Below are positions 36,068 to 46,820 of a stretch of 64,000 nt of DNA, in pieces. Under the pieces are notes generated by a model, which did not search any database, had not been told where the DNA came from, and saw only the letters and a program-made list of their open reading frames with translations. Every line of letters starts with the position of its first letter. Within the stretch, counting starts at the first letter, position 1. This stretch comes from Microcebus murinus (Eukaryota > Chordata > Mammalia > Primates > Cheirogaleidae). The position numbers were made by a program, and so were the translations under genes. Location: assembly GCF_040939455.1 (NCBI RefSeq), contig NC_134117.1, positions 68,858,501-68,922,500 on the forward strand, read 5' to 3'.

Positions 36068-37727
36068 AGCCCTGGGTCCAGCCTTTCCAAGGGCCAGCTG
36101 TGTGGAGGGGCTGACACTGGCCAGATGGGATTTGAAGTCTCACCCGTGACAAGAACTCTTTGTCCTCGTCAGGGGTGCGGAGGCTGGAAAAGCCACCCCT
36201 TCTATGCAGGACAGTTTGTTCTGTCCTCAGATGATGTGGACCTGCCCTGGCACAGGCGGGAGACACTGAATACAACCTCCTCCCCAGGACATAAAGGTTT
36301 GGGCTTGTCACAGGCGGAGGAGGCAAGCTTGAGTAGTGGCTCGCAGTGGTATGGGAATACGGGAAGAGAACACTTCCTTGGTTCCCTCCTAGGAGAGTGA
36401 CAGATAAGAATAGCAGTGGTGGCCCATGGACACTGCCCCTAGATCTGCTTTCCCAGGGACTGTGTCACCTGCTTGAGGATCTTGCCACAACAGGGAGCAC
36501 CTGGGGGAGGACGTCCAGCTGCCTTGTCTGGACGGATGTGTATGGGGCCTCAAACGTATCACTCACTCATCTCTGCCATTCCACCACCTGCGGCCCTGGG
36601 AGAAGATGGGATGTTGCGGGACTAAGCCAGGCTTGGTATTCCAGAAAGCCCAGGCAGCGGCTCCTGCACCAGCATCTCCTCATCTAAATTCGTGGAACTG
36701 TTCTTTGTTCGATGGACCCATCTGTCCTGACCTAGGAGGCGTTCTACAAGTGGACCATGCCAGACCCTGCCCCTCTTGCACCCAGGAGCTCAGGAAGAGA
36801 GTCACTGTGTCATGTGATGGTGGCCTTGCCCGCCGCTCCTGCTGCCAGCTTCCAGTCTCGGCCTCACTGTCCTCAAGTGGCTGCTCGGATGTCTCTGGGA
36901 TGCCTCACTGTGTGCAGGTGGCACTCTTGGGTGTCAGCCTGCCCTGGGTCCCCACACTAGGTCCTGCCTCTTCTCTCTGGCTCTGTGTCTCACAGCCTTG
37001 GGAGGGCCCTTTGCCCCAGATCACAGTGAGATCTTCGATGTGCCCCCCACCACCTCCACTCCTGCCCCTCCTAGCCTGTGACATTCAGCCAGTCCTGAAA
37101 GGTGTGACTTTGCTCCCACATCCTCTTCAGAGCTCTCATGGATGCATGCACCTCTGAGCTCTCATAGCCTGTCTACTGGGTAATTAATTTGACACTTAAC
37201 ACACACCGCCTTGTCCTTCCTAAGACAGCATCCCTTGAGGTGGGGGTTAATCTTCTCATCTCTACGTTGCCAGCTGTTGTCCCCAAGGCACATCTGTGGC
37301 ACTGTCAGGAGAAAGCCCCAGTGAATCCGGCAGTCCCAGGACAAAGAGAAAAACGGGGCCCAGAAGGTTTTAAATTAATGAACTAAGATCCATATTACGA
37401 TGCTGGGAACATTTGTAGAAGGAAGAAAATAATAAAGAGGAGAAGAGAAATTAGTGAACTAGGACAAAGTACTCTGGAGAAAATAAGTGGAACCAAAGTT
37501 GTTTTGAAAAGACTAATAAACATGTCACACGTGGGTGAGGCTGACGGGTTATATGTGGGCAGCGCTCGATGGCTCTTGATCCAAATGCCATCCAGATGTG
37601 GGGCTTCATTTACCAAAACAAGTCTGAAATCCCTAGAAGACACTCCTATCCGAACCTCTGGTTCATTAACATTTATTTGCACGCCACTTCCCAGGCCTCT
37701 CCTCCCCTCGTCCCCAAAGCCAGGCCC

Positions 37728-37785
37728 CGGAGGAGAAGGGGGTGGAGGAAGAGGAGGAAGAAGAGGAAGAGGCGGAGTCTGGAAC
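37728..37785 (+). repeat. Purine-rich (GGA/GAA) tract
   Basis: Short trinucleotide-like purine run (ggaggaagaggaggaagaag). Its Glu/Arg and Ser-rich frames on the two strands are compositional. Confidence 0.75.
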
Positions 37786-38748
37786 ACAGAAAGCCGTACC
37801 CTTTCCTGGACTCGAAGACCTTAAGCGGCTTGGAAGATGGAGATGCCATCCGCGAGTCCCTAACTGACCACCGTTCACTGGAGATCAGGGAAGAGCCAGC
37901 GCCGCTCGAGCAGAGGCTAACTCACCGCACCTGGAGACATGTGCAGGGCACCTGAGGAAGTGGCTCGCTGGACCTCACCTGGGGGACAGCACTGCCTTGG
38001 AGAGAGGAACCAGGCCGGATTTACGAAGCCTGCCGCCAGGCTGAAATAATCACCCGGCTCTGAGCCGCTGCGGCAGACTTCAAAGCGCTGCTTGCTGAGT
38101 GGGTAACTCTCGTTCCAGGGCATGTGCCAGCTCTCCCCAGCATTTGCCAGCACACCATGAGCAGCTAGCTCAGGACTAGTGGAGATATTTCTTAGTTTGT
38201 TAAAAATAAGGTGAAATTATAATAAAAGTATCATCAGGACAGAAAGGCTCTCGCAAGGTCTCTTAGAAGTGGGCCACATCAAGAGAGACTCTAGCACAGG
38301 CCCTTGCCCTCCCATTCGGAGTCCTTGTACCCAGCCCAGGAGACCTGCAGGGCCCCAGCGAGGACACAGAGGAGAGCTTTCTGAGGTTTCCTCTCTAACT
38401 GCTCTCTTTCATCTGGAACCAGGACATCTTGCAATTCAGCAGAAATCTGCTGGGGACTTGATGCATGCCGGGCCTTAGGATGGGATCTGGGGACACTAGA
38501 TGAGTTAGGTACAAGTCCTGCCCTTGAGAAACCAGTCTAGCTGGGAAGGCCGTCAACTTAGCACAGATGGAGGCCACAGCGAGGTGGACGGTACACAGAG
38601 GTTCGTGTGAGTGAGTGAATGAGGAGGGGGTGAATAACTAACGATGGTAGTGGGGTGTGCCCTCCGGCCCTGCGTTCTCTGGCTGGCCCTCCTGCTACCA
38701 AAGGCACATTGGGTAAGGTGAGCATGATGATCGTCACCCACGCACTTT

Positions 38749-39044
38749 TACTTGTTATTTTATTTTATTTTTTTCAGAGACAGTGTCTCACTCTGTCACC
38801 CAGGCTGGAGTGCAGTAGTGTGACCATAGCTCAGGGTGTCTTTGAACTCCTGGGCTTGGGTGATCCTCCCACCTCAGCCTCTCAAGTGGCTGGGACTACA
38901 AGTGTGCACTGCCACTTTTAGCTAATTTTTTTTATTTTTATTTTTTGTAGAGATGAGGTCTCAGTATGTTGCCCTGGTCTCAAGCCCCTGGCCTTGGCCT
39001 CCCAAAGGGCTGGGATTATAGACATGGGCCACCACGCATGGCTC
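38749..39044 (-). mobile_element. Old Alu (AluJ-like) SINE, reverse orientation
   Basis: Dimeric Alu without the strepsirrhine inter-arm block: cagagacagtgtctcactctg, caggctggagtgcagtagtg, gcctctcaagtggctgggac, gtagagatgaggtctcagta, tgggattatagacatgggcc. The flanks are 14-base direct repeats differing at one base (cacccacgcacttt at 38735-38748; cacccacacacttt at 39045-39058). Lack of the block and higher divergence suggest an early primate insertion. Confidence 0.94.
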
Positions 39045-39221
39045 CACCCACACACTTTCCTGAGTGAAAGAGAAACCTGTGGACAGTCGCACAAGGACCA
39101 CGGCAGTGAACCAGGATTGTCCTAACTACACTGGGATACCTCGTAATTCTAATTGTGGAAAAGTAGAAAGACAGGGAAGCATAGCGTGGGAAAAATGACT
39201 ATTTCTATCTCACTCATTTCT

Positions 39222-39582
39222 TTTTTTATTTTTTAAAATTTTTAAAGTTTTAATTGTGGTAAAGCATACATAATGTAAAATTTACCATCTTACCCACTTT
39301 TAAGTGTACTGTTGAGCAGTATTAACTATATTTACATTTTTTTACATCTCCAAAATTCTTTTCATCTTGCAAAAATAAAACTCCATACGCATTAAAGAAT
39401 AGCTCCCCACTCCCCTCCCCCTAGCCCCTGGCCACCACCATCCTACATTCTGCCTCTATAAAGTTGACTGCTCTGGATACCTCATGTAGGTGGAATCATA
39501 AATATCTGTCTTTCTTTGTGGCTGGCTTATGTCACTCAGCAAATGTCCTCAAGGTTCTTCTCATTCTTGATAAGTGTTATTA
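39222..39582 (-). mobile_element. L1M 3'UTR fragment, reverse orientation
   Basis: Text taaagcatacataatgtaaa, tttaccatcttacccactttt, gtgtactgttgagcagtatt, cctctataaagttgactgctc, aggtggaatcataaatatctg gives the reversed 3'UTR of an old L1 in unbroken order. Confidence 0.85.
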
Positions 39583-40260
39583 ATACCACAGCCTCAAATT
39601 CACACTTGCAATGACATCACCGAGAACTTAAAACGGCAGAAGTCACTGCATCATTGCTATTCTCGGAGGATTAGACTTAGCTTGGACTTCCCTTACTTTT
39701 GTTTTCTTTTGTTTGCATTGGGTCAGGTACATTTAAAGAGTTCTTAGACTCTTGGAGTGCAGGTTCCATTGTGGAAAAACACAGTTGTTCAAGGCTCAGA
39801 ATGTCTCTTGGTCTGGCAGCTACTTGAAGATTGGCCACCAGGCCGAGGCTCCCTGGGACTGGCAGGCCCAGCCGGGTGACATGTTATTGTTTCGCTGGCA
39901 CTTAGTCTGTAAGGGATTTTGTTTGTTCAGAAACTCCTAAATTTGGAATTTGTGACTATTTTATAAGTCCAGGTAATCCTCAATTTTCTTATGGATTTTA
40001 TAACTATGTTTTATGTGAAATTGTGTCATTCCAAATTGTAGAGCAACATATACAACATGTAGGTAGGTAGGTAGAAAAGTGTTATGACCGAAAATGCACT
40101 AATAAGTTTGTAAAGCTATAATTCACCTGTAACTATACTTAACTCTGGGAAATGGAATTTTTAAAAACGTCATATAATTTGATACTGCTTTTATTAATAA
40201 TTTTATACTTTAAATAAAAATTCTTTGCAAAACAATCATTTTGGGCATTGGGTTCACCTA
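39583..40260. other. Single-copy sequence, no gene recognised
   Basis: AT-moderate sequence. A tiny taggtaggtaggtag repeat occurs near 40060. The 62-codon frame at 39752-39940 resembles nothing known to me. Confidence 0.5.
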
Positions 40261-40261
40261 T

Positions 40262-40610
40262 CCTTTAAGACATTTATTCATCTGTTCGTTCACGCATCCA
40301 ACAAGCCAGCAAGGACTGCGAGCCAGGGACTGCTGTAGATGTCAGGATACTACAGGAACAGCACGGACAGAACTACTGCCTGGGCAAAACTTACATTTAG
40401 AAAGAGACAGACAGTAAATAAGCAAGAAAATACAAACAATAACTTCTGAGCATGCTAAATGAACTTGAGACAATAAAGTAGTTCAGTGTGGCACAGAGTC
40501 GCTGGGGCGGGGCGTGGAGGGTGGGTGCTCTGCAGGGTGCTCTGCAGAAAGAGCTCTCTGCAGACACGGACACAGAAGGAGCCAGCAGACGGACAGCTGG
40601 GAGGGGACGT
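40262..40610 (-). repeat. L2 LINE, 3' end, reverse orientation
   Basis: Begins with the reversed L2 end (cttattcatctgttcgttca, aacaagccagcaaggactg, ccagggactgctgtagatgt). It continues cagcacggacagaactactg, gaaagagacagacagtaaat. The part after about 40490 is too diverged to be sure. Confidence 0.65.
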
Positions 40611-41084
40611 CTCAGGAGGGCGAGGGGACGTGTAGTGTCCGAGCTGGAAAGGCTGGCGAGGACTGGAACAAGCAGGGAGGAGGAGATGTGTAAGGAGGGT
40701 CCCCGTGGGAATGAAGCTCATCTGAGGGATGAAGGAGGAGGGCAAGAACCGGCAATCGCACGGCTACGCAGGTGAACTAGTGCCTTGTAGCGGGAGGTGC
40801 CGGACGCGCCGGGCGCCCAGGAAAGGACAGCTTCCCGGTCCTCCGGTAGACAAGACTGAAACAAGAGCGCGCGGGCGTTCATTCCGTGAGCGTGCGGTCC
40901 CCACGTGCTGTGCTGCTCTGTTGCTTGCTCCTGTCCTCCACCTCGGAGGCGCCAGTAAGCAGAGCACCGGCTGCCCGGAAGGCACCGGGCTCCGCTGGGC
41001 TGAGTGAAGTGGTCTCCTAGGAGCCACGTGGGGCTGCGGAAGGGGAGGGAGTTGACGCACGTGGTTGAGAAACACCGGGCATGC

Positions 41085-41240
41085 GTGTAATTCCTGGCTC
41101 TGGCTGAGAAACCGCCTGTTCACTCTGGGCATCTGCTTTCTCACTTATAAAAAGGAGGCGGACATGGCACCTACCTCACAGGGCGATGATGACGTTCCAA
41201 TGAGCCGGGTGCCGCCGGCCTCGGACCAAGCACTCAGCAG
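41085..41240 (+). repeat. MIR SINE, diverged
   Basis: ttcctggctctggctgagaa, gcatctgctttctcacttat, aaaaggaggcggacatggc, cctacctcacagggcgatga follow MIR order (tgtgtgacc, tgcctcagtttcctcatctg, taaaatgggg, cctacctcatagggttgttg). Confidence 0.65.
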
Positions 41241-41774
41241 CTGCCTGCGGACTCGGAGCGTCACTCCTCGGAGGCTAACCCGGGCGGGGTCCGGCCGACA
41301 GGTGTCGTGAAGGGGCTTGCAGGATGGACGGGGAGGACTCAGCTGCTTGGGGGCACCCTGCTCATGTTTGTCGGCTTGCTGGTTCCTGGGAAACTAAAGC
41401 CGACCGGTCACTAGGATCCTGGGGAAGAAATGCAGCCTGGAGCCCTGGACATCACAGAGTTTCTAGGGCAACGGGCTCGACTCTACACCTGCGTGCGCGC
41501 TGCTTTCTTTAACCATGCGTTCCCAGACGGTCCCACGTTGCCTTGGCATTCCCGCACCTATGCGGTCGGGGCCATCGCAGAAACTACTCTGCTCAGCGGG
41601 AAAGGAGCCGGTTCTGGTTGTCCCTGTGTGCTGAGAAGGACGGAGGCCAACACAGGCAGAGTCCAAGTGGGGTGGACACACAGGAGAGCTGTCCCCGGAG
41701 AGGGTCCGCAGAGGGCGACTGTCCGCAGGAAAGCGCAGCCGGAGACAGACCGGGTGTGCGTGTGGCGCAGAGGC

Positions 41775-41925
41775 TCCGCGCCTGAGAGCAGCGGTTTGAA
41801 TCTCAGCTCTTGTGACTTTTGGCTTGCGCCCTCAGCCGCGTTGTTCATCAGCATAAACCTCGGTTTCCAGATCTGTAAAAGGAGGACAGCTGCCGTGAAG
41901 GCTCCTGGATAACAAATACGGTTCT
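41775..41925 (+). repeat. MIR SINE, diverged
   Basis: gagcagcggtttgaatctca, gctcttgtgacttttggctt and cctcggtttccagatctgta retain MIR order on the plus strand. Confidence 0.65.
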
Positions 41926-42009
41926 AAGGTGAGTGCTGGTACCGAGTGCTCCACCCGCAGTGGGGAGTCGGCGCGGCATAGCTCTCGGGGGGACTCCGTG
42001 GCACTGCTA

Positions 42010-42110
42010 AGGGGGCACGGTTACCCCTGCTTTAGCTGTGAGGAAGCAGAGGTGGGCGAGCTGCCGAGTGACAGAAGCAGGTTTTGAACCCAGATCTGAC
42101 GGTGGGTCAT
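42010..42110 (-). repeat. MIR fragment, reverse orientation
   Basis: ctttagctgtgaggaagcag, ggtgggcgagctgccgagtg and caggttttgaacccagatct fit the reversed MIR core. Confidence 0.6.
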
Positions 42111-42244
42111 GCCTCTGAAATTTGAATATGTGCACAAAAGGAGAAAAAGAAATGTGTTTTAAGGTGTTACAATAAATATGAAAGTGCTTGGGACACTGTG
42201 AGCTCCACACATCCGTAGGAGAAGAGGCTTTGTCCCTAATCCCC

Positions 42245-42400
42245 CTCAGCGTAACCCAGAGGCGGAGGCGCGGCCCGCGGCGGGCGTGGGCTCGCAGCGC
42301 ACACTCCTCCCGTGGCCCGCTGCGCCGTGACAGGTGCCGAGCGGGGCTCGCGCGGACCAGGCCGCGTGGCCTCACCAGTGCCCCGGGCCGTGTGGGCGAA
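42245..42400. promoter_or_regulatory. CpG-dense segment, candidate CpG island core
   Basis: By eye I count about 24 CpG dinucleotides in roughly 160 bases, with words such as gaggcgcggcccgcggcggg and ggctcgcgcggaccaggccg. This far exceeds the surrounding sequence. Methylated non-island DNA in mammals loses CpG, so such density usually means a region kept unmethylated in the germ line. No TATA box or exon was identified, so promoter function is inference. Confidence 0.45.
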
Positions 42401-43124
42401 GGCTCTGCGTGTGGTGCCGGAGTGCTTGGGGCCCTCGTTTCTCAGCCCTGCTCCTCCTCTCGCCCCTGCTCTGAGGTCTTAACGCCGCTGAGGTGACTCA
42501 GCCCTCCCTCCAGGCGGCCTGTCTGGGGGCTGGTCCCCGTCATCACACCCAGCCTCCTCCCGCCCCGCCGCACTTCCTCTGACTTGCCTGGTTTTCTCTC
42601 GCTCCCAGCCCGTCTGTCTTGTGTGAAGCGTGTCTGCACTGCATCTTCTACAAACCCCATTGTGAGTTTCTTTATAAAGACTCAGAACTTTACATCTCTT
42701 GCAACGCGTTCTGATTGTAGAATCCTAGTGGCCACCTCGGACTTCACCTCCCCAGTGGGTCACCGCTGCTCAGAAACACGGCAGCAGCACTCCTTTCTGT
42801 GGCTGCCTCCAACATGTCTCTCCAAAACCTGCAATTTAATTTTCACAGGAACAACTCATTTTGTACCCATATTTCATCAATTTGACAACATTTATTTCAA
42901 TTGAATAAATTTGATAACAAGTATAAGAGTTATAAACAGATTTGGGAAAATGAAAGACCCTTGACAACCACCCAAGTCAAATTAGGGAAGGGAGGGCTCT
43001 GCACGCACCTTCTGGGTGTTTGCAACCTGAGTGGAAGGGGGTCCGGGCGCCCAGACCCCGCCCGGGCGCCTGGGTAGGAAAGCGCCCGAGCACATGCGGC
43101 CGCTCCTCAGAACGTGCACCGCCC

Positions 43125-43425
43125 TGGCCACCTGCCGTCTTCTCCTCGTTCCCAGCTTATTCCTCAGGTGTCTGGTATCCCCTCTGTGAAATCTTCCTGT
43201 CCTTCTACCAACACTGCCCTTCCTAGACACTTGGATGACACCTAGAATTTTCCATTAACATAGAGCTTAAAACAACATGTTGCAATTGCTTTTCCATTTT
43301 TTATCTCCACTACTAAATTGTAATTTTCCTTCGGGTCACGTCCTGAACCTTACTTGCCATTGTTTACTCAGAGCCCAGCACAGTGTCTGTCCCATAGGAA
43401 ATACAAATGTTTACGAGAAAAGGGA
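43125..43425 (+). repeat. L2 LINE, 3' end
   Basis: ctcttctccctt-like text, then ctctgtgaaatcttcctgtc, actaaattgtaattttccttc, ttactcagagcccagcacag and tgtctgtcccataggaaata reproduce the L2 3' end in order. Confidence 0.7.
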
Positions 43426-43459
43426 CAAACCTAGAAAGATCCAGTCCTACTCAGCTCTG

Positions 43460-43580
43460 GGGGAAAAAAAGAAAGAAAGGAAGGAAGGAAGGAAGGAAGG
43501 AAGGAAGGAAGGAAGGAAGGAAGGAAGGAAGGAAGGAAGGAAGGAAGGAAGGAAGGAAGGAAGGAAGGAAGGAAGGAAGG
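43460..43580 (+). repeat. (GGAA)n microsatellite, about 25 pure units
   Basis: A short (AAAG) lead-in at 43463-43478 is followed by 102 bases of perfect aagg repeat (43479-43580). The purity implies recent expansion and probable polymorphism. The plus-strand Lys-Glu-Gly-Arg frame is a repeat artefact. Confidence 0.98.
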
Positions 43581-44904
43581 CCCATAGAACTAGACTAAGC
43601 TTTCAAGGCTCGTTCTTCTTGAACTGACACCTTTAAGTCAGGCTGGCCTGTCCTAATACCGTGTGCCCTGCAATCAACACAAGCAATGCCGCTAACAATC
43701 CAGAACCTTCTCACTGTGAGTCGGAACTGCTCCCAGTCTAGTGAGTTTTCTCTTGGCTTTGGAATTTGGGTGCGTGTCCTGTTGGTGCCCCCCAAGTCCT
43801 CCCCTTAGGCCTGGATCGGGATCTGATACCCCTGGGTGTCTGGACAGGATCCGTCCCCTGGCTCTTCCACCATGATGTATTTTAGGTGGGATGTGCCATC
43901 TGGCTTGGCCTCAGGACCCCCACCCTGTCCCCCAGCAGTTGGCCAGGCTGGTGCCAGCCCGGGGAAAGGAAGGTTGTAGATAGAATGGGGGCTCTTAAGT
44001 GACACCAGGCCTGCTGACCTCACAAAGTGTCCCTGAAGCAAGTGTGTGTTTTGGGACATCTTCCCACATTGAGGTTCCTTAATTTTCCAGGGTGGCCCCT
44101 CTTAAGTCTTAACCCCAAAGTCTTAGATGACCAAACAAGAGTTTCAAAATTCTCTGTACTTTGTCTACCAGAAGGTTGAGAAATGTGCTTGCTAGAAAGA
44201 TGACTTGTCTCCTGTCCCCAGTGAAGTCTCAGACCCTCGTCATGACAGGTGAGCACAATGGGCGATGCTCACAGTGAACAGAACGGTCAGGTAACCGTGA
44301 GGAAAGTGAGACATGAGCTACGCATAAACAGTTGCTGGTAGCAAATCTCAAGGCCTAGAAAACCACATTTCTGTATCAGTCATGGTATTTAAATTTGATG
44401 ACCCTAAACTACAACCTAATACCCCTCGAGTTCCCAATAGGCAATTTTTCTTCTACGCACCCACCAGTCTGTGTGTTACAGACGTCTCCGTACCCATCAC
44501 AGTCTATGTGATTGTAGTACCTGTTACTCTGCTTCGCAGATTGGCTGCTTTTGCTTAGAGCATTGCCATGGCCAGTTTTAAATGCCTATCTTGTAATATG
44601 ATCAGGTAAGAATATAGGAAACATTTTTAAGTTTTTAATTGATTGTGGTTATGCAAATAATTCTTGGTTAATACACTTGGGCCAAGATTCCCCTTCTTAT
44701 GAGCATTGTGTTTATACCTCACATTGACCCAGGAACACGGCGTCTGAGACGCTTTCCCTGAGCAAAGCAGAGAACATACTGCTGGGGCAGAACCGAGCCT
44801 GGCTGGCCTGGGGAAGGGGAAGGGTGTGCGACCTTGCTTGAAGGTCGACCAGCTTTCAGGCAAGCTGATCCTTGCTTGAAACATTACAGTGCCCAACAAA
44901 ACAG

Positions 44905-44943
<39 letters not shown>

Positions 44944-46045
44944 CGTGACAGTGACGGCAGCAGCACAAGGGGAAGCCATGCTTCCAAAGGCGGAGCTGAA
45001 AGGCGTCTGACCCTGGGACTGGAGAGCCGCCTGATTCTTCAGTCAGTCCACCTACCTCTCAGGTTCCCAAGACTGAGCTGTGGGGAGGACTAAGGCATCA
45101 CGTGGCATCCGTGGCCCCGGCCTGCACCAGGCCACGATCATGGCTGTGCTACATAAGAGCAGCTGTGGAGAGGACTGGCCTCGGGGCGGGACAGGGTGGG
45201 GAACAGGCACAACCTTCGAGGTGGAGAACTTGGGGCAACGGAGGGTGTGGAGGAGCAGGAACAGCCGCTGAGGTCCTCTCCTGCAGGGTCTCCAGAAGTG
45301 CCTGACCAAAGGACACTCTTAAAATTGCAATGTAGCAGTATAACGCCAGTAGCAAGGGTTAAAGACAGAGAAGACATACTTGCCTTGACACAGGAAAAAT
45401 CAAAATTTTAATATTTTGGAGTCTATAATAGAAAAAACCCACATCAATAAAAAATAAATTTTTCATGACATCTCTTTTGGTTGTTTCTAAAAAGTAAAAT
45501 ACTCCCTCATCCCTGCTCTAAATCTTTCTCTTCCCCATGCTGAAAAGCAGCGCACGCCGGGGAAGGTCTCAGCCCTTCCTCACCGAATAGTTCCAAGAAC
45601 TGGTCACCAGGGACAGACAGGGTGACACTGGCCCATCTCCTCTCCCTCCGTGAGACAGCAGCCAGGTCTTACAGCTGTGTTGAGACGAGTCCTGGGTGGG
45701 TGCCCACGCCCACGGCCTCTGGAGAGCTCCCCTGCGGACCGCTCCCACCCTCCCTGCCCGCGTCCCCCTCGGCCCTCAGTTCCCCTCCTTAAAGACCAGC
45801 CAGCGCTTCCTGGCCGCCTGCTCCCTGGGCGCTCCCCTGTGGCCACAGCAGGTCTGCCGGCCTGGTTCCTGGCCGGAGGAGGACAGGGCGGGCCCAGCGC
45901 CAGGAGTGGAGCGGCGCGGGCAGGTGACTGTGGATCCCCAGACCCAGCAGGGGACTGAGGCAAAGGAGGAGGACCCTCCTGGGTTCCAGCTGCCTGTTCA
46001 TAAAGTAGCTTCAATTAAACACACTCCACACTGTGAGGATTTATT
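43581..46045. other. Single-copy sequence, no gene recognised
   Basis: No exon or dispersed repeat is recognised apart from the AC microsatellite near 44.9 kb. The region 45640-45960 is GC-rich, with overlapping open frames up to 136 codons on both strands. AT-rich text near 45400-45500. Confidence 0.5.
44906..44942 (+). repeat. (AC)18 microsatellite
   Basis: 37 uninterrupted bases of alternating A and C. The minus-strand Val/Cys frame that crosses it is not a gene. Confidence 0.98.
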
Positions 46046-46047
46046 TT

Positions 46048-46400
46048 TTTCAATTAAAACAAATTATCTTTGAATAGTTATAAGTTGTATGTAGTTGTAG
46101 GAAATAATGGGGGAACAGATTCAATTTCCCCATTTCCCCTGATAGTAACATCTGTGTAAAGATAACTGTCATGACCAGAAAATTCACATTGATGCAACCA
46201 TTGACCCTATTCAGTTCTCACCAGTTTCACGTGTGCTCGTGTGTGCTCGTGTGTGTGCGTGTGTGTGCGTGTGCGTGTGCACTTGTGCATGTGGTTCTAT
46301 GCGATTTTATCACCTGTCAATTCATATGACTTCCACAGTAAGATACAGACAGTTCTATCGCCATAAGTGCCCCTTGTGTTACCTTCTGAACTTGTTCTCT
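46048..46400 (-). mobile_element. L1M 3'UTR fragment containing a TG tract, reverse orientation
   Basis: gttgtaggaaataatggggg, gatagtaacatctgtgtaaa, aattcacattgatgcaacca, tctatgcgattttatcacctg and agatacagacagttctatcg match the reversed old L1 3'UTR in order. The TG-rich part (46231-46290) is the expanded form of the TG stretch native to this 3'UTR. Confidence 0.8.
46231..46290 (+). repeat. Interrupted (TG)n tract
   Basis: gtgtgctcgtgtgtgctcgt and then gtgtgtgcgtgtgtgtgcgt form short higher-order duplications within the L1M fragment. Confidence 0.85.
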
Positions 46401-46478
46401 TCTCAGCCAGGTGTGTGTCAGGTGAGACGTGAGAGGCACGGGGTGTGCCTGTCATGGACAAACAGTGTCAGCACACGC

Positions 46479-46820
46479 TGTAGGCAGAATGTTTGTGTTC
46501 CCCAAATTCTTGTGCTAACGTTCTAATCCCTAAGTCATGATATTCAAAGGTGGGGCCCTTGGGAGGCGATTAGGTCATGAGGGTGGAGCCCTCACAAATG
46601 GGATTAGCGCCCTTGTAAACGGGACCCCAGAGAACTTTGCCACCCCTTCTACCACATGAAGACACAGCAGGAAGGTGTCATCTATGAACCGAGAAGCAGG
46701 TGCTCAGCAGACACCAAATCTGCCAGCATTCCAGCCTCCAGAACTGTGAAAAATACATGTTTGCTGTTTAACCCCCCATTCCATAGTGTTTTGTTACAGC
46801 AGCTCACCCTGACTGAGACA
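46479..46820 (+). mobile_element. MaLR (MLT1) solo LTR
   Basis: Almost complete MLT1 order: tgtaggcagaatgtttgtgt, ggtggggcccttgggaggcg, attaggtcatgagggtggag, accccagagaactttgcc, acaccaaatctgccagcatt, cagcctccagaactgtga, then the end at ccctgactgagaca. About 342 bases, with no internal region beside it. Confidence 0.92.

Larger units (their letters stand above)
35126..38730. other. Single-copy, GC-rich sequence; no gene recognised
   Basis: Apart from low-complexity tracts listed separately I find no repeat of size. Frames up to 221 codons (35735-36400) begin in the purine tract and have no recognisable domains. A possible reversed L2/MIR scrap lies near 38480-38600 (caagtcctgcccttgagaaa). No exon is supported. 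Confidence 0.45.
40611..43120. other. CpG-rich single-copy region with MIR pieces; no gene recognised
   Basis: This is the most CpG-dense part of the window, especially 40790-40890 and 42245-42400. Frames up to 160 codons (41430-41912) overlap others and carry no recognised domain. MIR fragments within it are listed separately. A CpG-island promoter is possible, but I cannot identify an associated exon. Confidence 0.5.

Noticed and set aside
43277..43627. Lys/Glu/Gly/Arg-repeat frame
   Set aside because: Translation of the GGAA microsatellite and the L2 end before it.
44627..44968. Minus-strand frame with Val/Cys repeats
   Set aside because: Produced by the AC microsatellite.
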